64,000 bases of DNA, taken from assembly GCA_022577435.1 (NCBI GenBank), contig JAKOON010000023.1, positions 1,672,501 through 1,736,500 of the forward strand, in the 5' to 3' direction. The notes under the pieces were generated by a model that worked only from the letters and a program-made list of their open reading frames with translations, was not told the origin of the DNA and made no database searches. Within the stretch, counting starts at the first letter, position 1. The number at the start of each line of letters is the position of its first letter. A program made the translations under genes and the position numbers. This DNA comes from Embiotoca jacksoni (taxonomy: Eukaryota > Chordata > Actinopteri > Embiotocidae). Shown here piece by piece: positions 13,009-22,957 of this stretch.

Positions 13009-13286
13009 TCATGCCCAATCAAGCTCTACTAAATGTTAACAGAAAAACTGAACATGACAAACTTAAGATCAAGATTGAGTGTTACCAACAATTTGCCCAA
13101 TTTAGCCTGTTTTGTTGCCCGATACTTGCCTCAGAGAGCCGAATTTACAACGTGGTGAATTGAAGCGTTTATCCTGATCAGCAAACTAGAGTTGACGTAG
13201 TTCAGGAGCTGTAAATAAATGTTTTAGTGTGTTGTTTTTGAAGAAGTAGACTCCGAGAAGCAAATGTCTTCTTTTTCTCTACAGTG

Positions 13287-13292
13287 TTTAAT
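13287..13292 (-). terminator. sf3a2: SF3A2 candidate polyadenylation signal
   Basis: TTTAAT on the + strand reads ATTAAA on the minus strand, about 300 bases past the SF3A2 stop. It is the commonest variant signal. The 3' ends of JSRP1 and SF3A2 would therefore lie within about 280 bases of each other. Confidence 0.5.
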
Positions 13293-13590
13293 TACAAAAA
13301 CAAAATCACAAAAGTGGAGTTACCAATCATAGCGCCATATCTGGAATCTAAATATTAATAGAAAAAAAATTTGTGGTCATATTCATACTGCTGCAATAAC
13401 AGATGGCCCTGCACATTTACATAAATCCAACAAATGTTTAAAAAATCTCAAAAATGTGAACTTTAGACATTTGTGAAGATAATAAAACTGAATATACCTG
13501 CAGTATCTAAGGGAGAAGGGCACTGCAGACAGGCAGGGCGTTGTGACTGCACATCATGACAGTACACATTTATAAATCACTGGTAGGGGG

Positions 13591-15825
13591 TCAATTATTA
13601 GATATTGTCAGGCCGTCTGGAGGGGGTGGTCTCATTGGCATGGGGGGCATGGGCATCTGAGGGGGCATGTGGGGGGCACCTGGAGCACCAGGTGGAAGAG
13701 GAGGGACCGGCATCCCTCCCGGTGGGGGCGGGGGCATAGTCTCATTTGGTGGGCGAGGCCCAACGCCACTCATGAGGGGAGGGGGGCGCTTCACACTGGC
13801 AGGTGGTGGTGGACCGCTGGGCTGGGGAACAGCTTTCTCCATTTTGAAGTGGAACTGCAGGAAGAACTGGAAGGAAAAATAACAAAGAAAAACGTAGTAA
13901 AACACATTTCCTTTGTTGTAAAATACGCATATTGGCTTTGTGATAAACTACGACGTGACAGCTGATAACTACCTGTTTAGTTTCTCTATTCCAGTGGGTC
14001 CAGAAGCGGTTTTCTGCTTTATCAATTTCTCTACTGGGGACCTGGAAGAGCAAACATCTTGATGTTATATTACACCAAGACAAATCCATTATAAGGGCAA
14101 GAGACAAGAGCAGGTCCTACTCACCTTGAAGGCAATAGTCTCATATGGTTCAGCAGCCAACAGCAGGTACTGCCAGCGACGATCAGGGGGCTCGATGCGC
14201 TGTTCATAAGCAGACATGAAACGATGCCGGGGTCCAATTCCTTCAGCGATTTCTGGATAGTCAATCTGATGGACAGAGAAAATAAAACAACAAGTTAACA
14301 GTGATTTTCTTTGTCAGTCACATGCCAATGGCTACAAATAACATTTAGTCATTACTGCTGCAGGAAGGAACTTTATAGGTTGGAGCATGAGATGATGGTT
14401 TGTGTCTGTGACCCAATTTCAGTCTACATCTGTTTCTTCATTTGACTAACAAGATCAAATCTGTCCCATTAATGCAAGGGGGGGGGGGGAAATCACAGGA
14501 CTGTAACTGAAATAAAAGTGGCATCTGTAGGTTTTGTTTGATACCAACTGTGTAGCATAGAAAGCCAAACTTATCAACAACATCTGCTCTGCTGTAATTA
14601 ACAACCTTGGCAGCTCCTCCATAAAGAATAGATGCCCATAATTAAACAATGAGTACTGGATTTAGCATGCAGCGTTGTATCAGGCAGCAGTTTAAGAACC
14701 TGTTAGAAGTATATTACCGGGCTTGGCTCAGTGGGGATGGAGACAATGGAGAAACTACACAGCAACTATACACTGAACATACTAACCTGGAAAAGTAAAG
14801 ACTGTTGTCCGGTCTCTGGGTCCCTCTGTTTGGTTACTATAAAGAAGAGAAAGACATGGACCATCCAAATTAAATGAAAAAGATTTGTCATGAAACTACT
14901 ATCATCATAAGGTAAATAATGACTGCACTGATATATAACCAAACAGCTTGCCTACCTTTGTATCCTGGACGACCAATTTTGACAAACTTCTTGACCTCAA
15001 CTTTCACTTTCGCTGGAGCTGGTTGAGCAGGAGCTTCTTTTGCCTCTTTAGCTGCTCTCCGCGCTCTGCGCCACACAAACACAATATTGTTTTTACTGGT
15101 AATAAACACATTGGACAACATGGGTTGATGGTTGCATACTTGAGTGGGAAACCCTCTGCTGTTACTGGGGCAAACAAAACTAAAACTCCTAAAACGACAT
15201 TTTCAGTACTAGCTAAAGAAAACCATTTGCATTGCATTACAGACATTTGGTAAAACACAGTCCTGTATAGAGAGCAGGCGAGACCCCCCACCCAGAATAA
15301 AAATCTCGCATGTCCCACTTTTCATTCAAAATGACAAGTGTCCCTGAAAGGCATTATATGAAGGCACATGACAGCAAACCGGACTGCAGTTATGTTAAAA
15401 CACCAGTTTAATGGAGCCAAAACAGTCAAACATATTGGAGTAAGGTACGAACTTACAGGTTGGTCTGATGTTTCTTTCCTTGTGTGTGAGCCAAGTAGCT
15501 GCCCTGTAATGCAAAAGAGGGTAGTTTGTACATTTGATCTTTTTCAAACAAGACAGCAAATTCGCAAGAAATAACACCAAGGTCAGATCACAAAATCTAG
15601 GGAAATTTTCATCATGTGCGTCCTCACCTCATTGTTGTGAAGTGTCAGACAAAGTTTGCACTCGTATGATCCTAAATGATTCTTCATAAAGTAGGGGTCT
15701 TTATTGATGTCAATGGTCTCCAGGGCAAGCTGACGTAGCCGTTCTCGCCTGTCACGGTTGCTCTCGGAGGCCGACGCCACCCCACCGCTCCCCGTCTTCC
15801 CTCCAGCTCGATGCTGGAAATCCAT
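13591..15825 (-). CDS. sf3a2: Splicing factor 3A subunit 2 (SF3a66)
   Basis: SF3A2 is part of the SF3a complex of the U2 snRNP, which helps fix U2 at the intron branch site. Seven coding exons on the minus strand: 15628-15825 (ATG 15823-15825), 15457-15503, 14956-15065, 14787-14836, 14125-14265, 13973-14041, 13591-13866 (stop TGA at 13591-13593). Lengths sum to 891 bases, 296 residues, all GT-AG and in phase. The start MDFQHRAGGKTGSGG is typical. A matrin/U1-type zinc finger has Cys56, Cys59, His72 and His78 (YECKLC ... HTQGKKH). Next come the ARRAAKEAKEAPAQPAP linker, the conserved VKIGRPGYKVTKQRD and DRRWQYLLLAAEPYETIAFK blocks, and a Pro-rich tail from about residue 217 ending DGLTISNN. 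The human protein is 464 residues because its tail holds many GVHPPAP-type repeats, which are absent here. A 5' untranslated exon ends at a donor at 16937. Divergent to PLEKHJ1, convergent to JSRP1. Confidence 0.97.
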
Positions 15826-16936
15826 CTTTGCAAGGTGGTGGATTCAACCACGCAGACAAACCTAAACACGAGCAGCCAGTCAAGACCAAAGTTTCTCCAA
15901 ATAGTTCCCTCCCAATTATCTGGGACAAAATAAAACACAATCTGTGTTTTTAAATTCAAATATAGAATAACAATTACTAATATTATTGCAGGGGTTTTCC
16001 TACCCTTATAAAGGATTACATGCAGCACCCAAGCCATTTCTATAGTAAAAACTTTTTTCACAAAAGTTGTGGTTAAGATAATATTATAAAGTTAAGCTAT
16101 TGAATTGTTACTTATTTAGTAGTAGTCAAATTTTGGGAAACTTTTACACCGACGGAGCCAAAAATACTGATCAAAACCTGTAAAAATGCACTCATAATCA
16201 AACCTAATGTAATATTTTGTTGGTGGAAGACTACCAGAGCCCCCCAACACCAAATACATGAACACAAGTCGTCCACAACCTTGAGGAAAACACTGTACAA
16301 TGTACTCCTGGATTCATATACACAGTACCACTTGTGTGTATACAACCCTTCTTACTTCAGTCAGTACTTGCTGAATTCATTTACTTGTTCAGATAACACA
16401 GTCCGTGTTTTGCACGTCTCGTATACCCTGAGGATATAAGAATTCATTGTAACCAGTCTGGGTCGCATTTCACGAGCTTTAAAGTCAATGCATCCTCAAA
16501 CTCTTGTTCAACTATGATCATTTACTTTAACTTCTCTCGCAAAGGATGTTTGTAAAAGAAATGATAAGTCGAGATTAAATGTAACAGCACAGTTATTTCG
16601 TCAAAGTAATTGGGAATTACTTGAGATACGTCACGTAGGCAAAGTGGGCAATTTGATCGCTTTATAATACAAATGCAATATGTTGAATGATCCCGAAAAC
16701 GTCCGGTTAGCTGCAGTATGTGAGCGCACCGTGACGCCAGCTACTGAGTGCATTGTGACAATGCTAATGCCAAGCTAGTTGTGTTACCGGCTAGTAGTGA
16801 ATGGCTTTTAACGAATACTAGTGCTAAACGTAGCTATTCAGTGTATGTAATAACTAGTTGGTTAGTTACACGACAAAACACAAACTATATATGACAAGAC
16901 ACTACTATCAGCTTTACTTTGTCCAAAAACACTCAC

Positions 16937-16996
16937 CAACTCCACAACGACGGGAACGACAGGCTCACGCTTACGTAGGTTTGTGGTGCGCATGCG
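16937..16996 (-). promoter_or_regulatory. sf3a2: SF3A2 5' untranslated exon and core promoter
   Basis: On the minus strand a good donor (GTTG|GTGAGT, exon edge at 16937) follows a GC-richer leader. Just upstream at 16987-16996 is TGCGCATGCG, a near-perfect NRF1 palindrome of the kind found in CpG housekeeping promoters. The exon upper limit is an estimate; no TATA box was seen on this strand. Confidence 0.5.
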
Positions 16997-17463
16997 TTCT
17001 TTGCATCTTTTTTTTTTTTTTTTCCTTTTGGCGGTTGACAAACAGCTTCAGGCGCGTTACCGCCACCTGTCGGACTGGAGCAGAGGGGGCGGACTGGCTT
17101 TCTCGGTGCATTTTACTCAAATAAACTCCACGTTTTTATTATTATTTTTCTTTCTTTCTTCGGAATAATTCTTTAAAAAAACATTTTTTTATTACATGAC
17201 GCACATGTGGTGGACTAGCTTTGGCAGTACTGCTCGCCTTGTTTGACCCTCACCGATTACCGTACAAGTGAGGCGTACCAACAACTCCGGAGTAGTGTTT
17301 GTTTTTGTGTGCGTGTGTGTGTGTGTATGTGTGCGTGTGTCCAAGTCCGGTCTGTAGCATTAAGTCCAACACCGCTGAATCTACCCGACCGTAGAAATGA
17401 CCAAACACACTCGGTCACATTTGGAGGACATCAGATAACGAATCAGCGACGTGAACGTGACGG

Positions 17464-17470
17464 TATATAA
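17464..17470 (+). promoter_or_regulatory. plekhj1: TATA-like box upstream of PLEKHJ1
   Basis: TATATAA lies about 140 bases before the PLEKHJ1 start codon at 17605. Together with the SF3A2 NRF1 site about 470 bases to its left, it places two divergently transcribed genes on one short intergenic segment. Functional use is inferred. Confidence 0.4.
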
Positions 17471-17604
17471 ACACAACACTTCTCGTACCGCTGTTCGCTC
17501 AAGTCCATTATAATGTTTCCGGTTGGGGAAACGGGTGAGCAGTAACCACACAGTCTCTGCGCCTGGTGTGTCTTAACCTGAGTTTATCTGCGTCAGTAAC
17601 CGTG

Positions 17605-17727
17605 ATGCGTTTCAACGAGAAGGAGCTGATGTCTCTGAGCCGCCAGCCCTCAGAGATGGCAGCTGAACTGGGGATGCGAGGTCCCAAGAAAGGAGATGGT
17701 AATAATTTCACATTGATGCAGCTCTTA

Positions 17728-17783
<56 letters not shown>

Positions 17784-20388
17784 CCGTTTAATGTCAAGAT
17801 CAGCAAAAAAGAGATAGATCATGTTAATGTCACTCATCAACTGTGGCAACTGTGTTGTAGACATCAGCTTGATCTCAGTTCCCTTTTGTTATGATACAGT
17901 TGTAAAGAAGAGGCTGGTGAAACTTGTCGTCAACTTCCTCTTTTATTTCCGGACTGATGAAGAGGAGGTCAGTTGATTTGAACACCTGTCCATACTGCAT
18001 TTATTGACTAACATCATTGTTTTGTTTTTATTTTTTATTTATTCCATCGTCTTTCCTGTGTGTTATAATAAAGTGAAATAATTTCTTGCCAAATGCAACA
18101 AAATGCAGAATCCAAATTAAGCTGGTATTTATTTTTCAGCCAATTGGCGCCTTACTGTTGGAGCAGTGCCGGGTGGAGAGAGAGGACAGCCAGACCTTCT
18201 CCATTGGTAAGCCACAGCATCCTCACTGTTACCTTCCCCATTTCGCAGTGACTAAAACCCACTTCTTCTCCAATTGTCTGGTTTCAAGTTCTGTCAGTCA
18301 GTGAAGATGAGTTAGTTTGCATGTTTGTGTTCATACTATTTTAACTGCATTGTTAATATGTCACTGAACAACAGGACTTGATATTACAGTTTATTGTTGT
18401 GTATTAGTAGGCATTACCGCCATGTGTTTCTTTTTATAGCATTTCTGGATGAAGCAGAGAGGAAGTATCTGTTTGAGTGCGACACTGAGGGCCAGTGTGG
18501 GGAGTGGGTAGACTCCATTATCAAAGCCAGGTAGGACCGACTCTTTTCCTTCTAGCATCCGACGCAAAGGGTCACATTTGCATGGAGATCTGTTTAGAAA
18601 AATGTATTTGTTTACATTTTGAATTAGATTTGACTTTTTTTCTCGTTTTGTAGAGAGAAGGAAAATCCAATGAAATGCAGTTAGCATCTAACAATCGCAA
18701 AAGAATAATAATACCTACAGAAAAGTGCAGGTATAAGTAAATACACATGTCCAAGGATGCATTATTAAGAAATTAAAATGATCTTTCTTTGCAAACAAAA
18801 ACGTAATTTTTTTTTCATACATTGTGAAAAATGTGAACAAATATGCTTTGGGTCTCGTGTTTGCCGTGAGTACTGCATCTGGTTATTAAGTCTAAAAGAG
18901 ACATGATATCAGTTTTGTTCAATGGCTGCTGGAAGAACTGTGTTCTCTAAAGCTGAATATGATCACATATCTGCAGCGTTTGGTTTTGTTTGTGCCTCCG
19001 CTGTGAGATGCTATTTGAACACTGTGTGTAGGACAACCAGCACCTCAGGTTGTATTTTAGCCACCAATAACAGACTCACGAGTGAAACCATCACAAATGA
19101 ATGATTCTGCTGTTTCCAGCTGCGCAGAGTCAGCAATGTGACTCCTGTTGAATGACTTTTAACTGATCCATCACTACTCTCTCCCTTGTCTTGTGTTCAA
19201 GTTGACTGGGAAATCATAATGCTCCCAAACATTAGACAAAATGGGCGGATCTTTAGAGCATGGTACAGCTTACAGTCAAAACCCAAAACTTCCTTTGTTG
19301 GTTATTGGGTGGAACTGACACTTATAGTTTCTACATATGTTAAAATATTCTGCATTAAGACAGTATTCAACAAATAAAGCTGCAGTGATTCGGTTTGTAG
19401 GACGTCTACTGAAGTACAAAAATGGTTCATCATGAATATGTTTACCGTTACACGCCTTAGTGCAGCCCTAATCTTTACTGTGTTTGCTGGAAAATTACTT
19501 ATCCCTCAAATGTCAAATTAATTTGTTGTCTCATCTCTTGCAGTTATGAGTTCATGAGGAAGAACCTTATATTCTATCGAACTGAAATCCACAGGCTCAC
19601 TGGGAAGGTGAGCCCCCTCGCAGCAGCATGTCTGCACTAAATGCCACACAGATGGTGCTTCTAATCAGCAGTGCTGTAGGATGGGAAGGGTTACAGTGTG
19701 GATTACGGTTTTATGGGCATAAAATCATTATCAGGAGAGGATAGATGGGCAGATCAGTGAAGGCTGATAGTTTGGGTTTTATGCTGTGGGATCTCCGCTG
19801 ATGAGATTCATGCAATCTCCACAGTTAAATTAGATTTGTGACTCAAAGCACAGGACAAAGTTTGCAAGAACATGTTTAAATAGTGCAGTGTCCTATTTAA
19901 ACAATTTTTCTGGTTAATCGGGATGATCCGAAGGTTTTTAAACAAACAGCCTTTTTTTTTTTTACATTTCTGAACTAAATTCTGTCTTAAGACCTTGAAA
20001 AAGGTGACGCTAGATGTAATTGTTTACTGCAATTAGAATGAAAAATGAATCCCCATTCACATCTGTTGCGTTGGAGTGATGAGATCTAAAACCTCACTGA
20101 GTAAAAGCCCAGATTTTCTGCATGACTCCACCGAGGTTAAGACACAAACTACTTTTGGTGTTTGTTTCTGTCTTTGTGTGTGATTTTGGTAAACAAACCA
20201 TTTCATATAAAGTTTGATTCTGCTTCAATAACGGGGAATTTACTCAAGTTTATTGTTTACTTTCAGTCTGTACTCACCGCCTGCTTTACCCACAGGACCC
20301 CTTGGAGCAATATGGTATATCAGATGAAACCCGCTTCCAGGTCAGCAATGGTCTGCAACTCATCCCCAGAGACACCTCCTCCCTGTAG
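17605..20388 (+). CDS. plekhj1: Pleckstrin homology domain-containing family J member 1
   Basis: PLEKHJ1 is a small protein made almost entirely of one PH domain, a fold that usually binds phosphoinositides or membrane-linked partners; its exact role is little known. Six exons: 17605-17698, 17900-17967, 18140-18206, 18440-18530, 19544-19607, 20296-20388 (stop TAG 20386-20388). Lengths sum to 477 bases, 158 residues, against about 149 in mammals. The start MRFNEKELMSLSRQP was chosen because it matches the family N-terminus; the frame is open slightly further upstream. The PH core runs from about GPKKGDVVKKRLVKLVVNFL through the closing helix with the invariant Trp (QCGEWVDSIIKASYEFMRKN). The C-terminus is DPLEQYGISDETRFQ. 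Intron 1 carries a CA repeat. PolyA signal AATAAA at 21508-21513 gives a 3' UTR of about 1.1 kb. Adjacent to SF3A2 as in human 19p13.3. Confidence 0.95.
17729..17780. repeat. (CA)n microsatellite in PLEKHJ1 intron 1
   Basis: A pure CA run of about 52 bases starting 30 bases after the exon 1 donor. Length polymorphism is expected. Confidence 0.97.
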
Positions 20389-21507
20389 ACCAGTGGCCTG
20401 TGTCCAGATATACTTTACTTTCATTTGTACTTCACTCTGCCATTCCAACTTTCACTTCATACCGGTTCACCATCTACACTCTTGCTTTTTAGATCTTTAC
20501 TGCTCCACATGAAATGTATTCAGTGTTGCCGAGACGTATGTAGATGTTATTGAAAAATTACAACTCAGACTATTCCTGCTATGTCGTTATGAGTGATTAC
20601 AGATAATGCAGGGCTTTGGAAAAGTCAACGTTTTATTTTTGATTGAGGCGATGCCATTGTCATTATTTAGATCTCTGCCTTAGTTACGTAATCAAATGTC
20701 TGTATGTTTCATGGTATGTTTTCTGATATACAATGCTGTACATGCAGACAATGTGACTTTTAGAGCCTCTGATTGTATTTAAGCTGGAGTTGTGACTGTC
20801 ATACAGGACTATCTGCAATGTGAGCATGACTGCGTTTAACAAGAGTCAATCCAGGACAGATGAACATTTGGTGTAAACCATTGTTCATCTAGTAAATGCA
20901 CCATGTTAAGAAGCTTACCATTAATAACCTGCCTAATTTAGAAAACATTTGGCAGTATTACTGTCCTGATTTTATTTGTGTTCCTTTGATCTGCTGAGTT
21001 GAGCCACTTATTTTGCTCAATATTTGTGAAAAAACAAAAACATTTTCAGCTGTATGGATATGTATTTACCATGTAGCCCTTTAAAACTGTTTAGCTATAC
21101 ATTTGCACATATTTCTTGGTGTTGAGGGTCTTTTTCTTTATTAGAATTTCAGTCATTTACTTGAACCTACTGTACCTTTTCTTTGGCACTTTGAATCAGA
21201 TTCCTTAAGGTAAGCTCTTGGACCATGTTGGGAAACCAGGTTCTTGACATGACTCTGAAAGTATCACACCAACACCTGCAGAGTTTCAGCAAATCATGAG
21301 ATCAAATCTCGCTGTCGACAGCCTTTCACTGTAAGGCTGTGTTGTGTCCTGCATATTGGTGAAATATTTGTTTCATTAGTCAAGAGTCTATCCACAGAGA
21401 GCACATGTCATTGAATGTGTCTTCATGTTATAACCATTGCACATAGTATGTGTTTAGTCTGTCTTTAGTTATATTACACTTGTCCCACTGTCATTTATTT
21501 TTATACT

Positions 21508-21513
21508 AATAAA
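21508..21513 (+). terminator. plekhj1: PLEKHJ1 polyadenylation signal
   Basis: AATAAA after a long A+T-rich 3' UTR, just before the T tract and the FZR1 promoter region. No earlier canonical AATAAA was noted after the stop. Confidence 0.6.
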
Positions 21514-21738
21514 GCCATTTGACGGATACTGTAAATCAATGCAGTGTCATCTGTAAACCAAAACATTTAAAAACACTGAAACGTTACTTCATTCTACAAA
21601 CATGGTCAGGTCAGCGATACTGTTCAAAGTATTTCAATATTAATGCTTAAAGGGGGAACGAGCAAACAATAAATCACTTTTACCTTTTTAACGTATCAGT
21701 TGCATTTTCGTACCTTTTGAGATGTGACGTGTCACTCA

Positions 21739-21753
21739 TTTTTTTTTTTTTTA

Positions 21754-21817
<64 letters not shown>
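21739..21817. repeat. Long poly(T) tract
   Basis: A T run of 14 followed by AGGA and then about 61 consecutive T (21757-21817). It could be the poly(A) tail of a minus-strand retrocopy, but the sequence beside it is not a recognisable element. The exact length may be affected by sequencing. Confidence 0.9.
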
Positions 21818-21818
<1 letters not shown>

Positions 21819-21829
21819 GTGCCACTTCG

Positions 21830-22040
21830 GTTTAGTTCGCTTGTTGACCATCGTGCTCACAATGCAGCGCATCGTCGGTAAACGCATTTAGCATCAATTC
21901 ACAGGCCTGTGCGAACAGCGGGGATCCGAAGAGCAGCTGTGTGACACGTTTCCGTAGCAACGCAAAATGTGTGATTCAAAAACAGCGACGTCACAGCCTT
22001 CCCGTGGTGCTTTGCGAACCCAAACTGAACCTCTGGTGAA
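21830..22040 (+). promoter_or_regulatory. fzr1: Probable FZR1 promoter and first untranslated exon region
   Basis: A relatively CpG-rich segment about 1 kb before the first coding exon. It contains GTTTCCGTAGCAAC at 21948-21961, which matches the RFX X-box (GTTNCCATGGNAAC) at all but two positions, and CGACGTCA at 21986-21993, one base from a palindromic CRE. A possible donor (CTCTG|GTGAAG) lies near 22035. The transcription start is not determined. Confidence 0.45.
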
Positions 22041-22957
22041 GGAAAAACATTTGTGTTTTATGTTTTGTTTTTAAGCCTTTTCAAAACGTAAAACAATAAA
22101 TTCCCACTGGAATCGTCATCGCAAAAGAAGAAGAATTTAACAGCGCTTAAAAGGGGGGAGGGGGAAGCGTTTATTGGGGAACGGTAGGTGTTAACACAAG
22201 GGTACAAAAAAAATAAAAAATTATGTTGCTAAGGCTTTAGCCGGACAGCTAGCCTGTCTTACGATAGGTCAGCGTTAGCATTAGCATAGCGCTGTGTGCT
22301 GAGTGTTTGGATCATTTGTGGGTTTTTATTCCTTTCAGTGCAACGATAAACATCTGTGGTAACAATAAATGTTGTTGTTTTTTCTTTCGTATATCGTACA
22401 ATCAAATGCATGCTGTTTGAATCATTTTCAAAGTTGTACGCTACTAGTTTTGAGAAAGACAATTTAAGTGCTGTTGCCATATTAAACAGCCCACCCGCAG
22501 CTGGTCACTGTAACTAATGTTATTTTAATTTACTAACACATTTACCTTTAGTTAACTAGTGGGAACCAACCTAAAGCTCTAGAGTTGAACTCTTGATCGG
22601 TTTGTCTTTGTGTCCTTGTGATGCTTTTTTGTTTTATGCTGTTAGTTGTGTTACGACCTATCACTCTTAAAATTATCTGATTTCTCTGTGTGACTATTCA
22701 GCTTGTCTGTTCATAAATCAAATTAATAAATAGGATCCTCGACCTAATCAAATGCATAAAACAACGTCATTGCCTGTCGGTTTGCCATCGATAGTTAACA
22801 GGATCACTTGTTTATTTTGCCAGGTCAATAAATCTACACAGCCAATATCGCTAAAACACTGTATAAATCAATGATCTTCAGAAAACTAATTAATGTATTG
22901 TTTAAGTAACTGTGGTGTGATTTTATCGTTGTGTTTTCTAATCCAGTTTCAAGCATC

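Noticed and set aside
12686..13290. AMH between JSRP1 and SF3A2
   Set aside because: No TGF-beta-type Cys pattern or exon was seen and there is no space.
13667..13965. Gly/Arg-rich open frames on the + strand
   Set aside because: They are antisense to the Pro-rich last exon of SF3A2.
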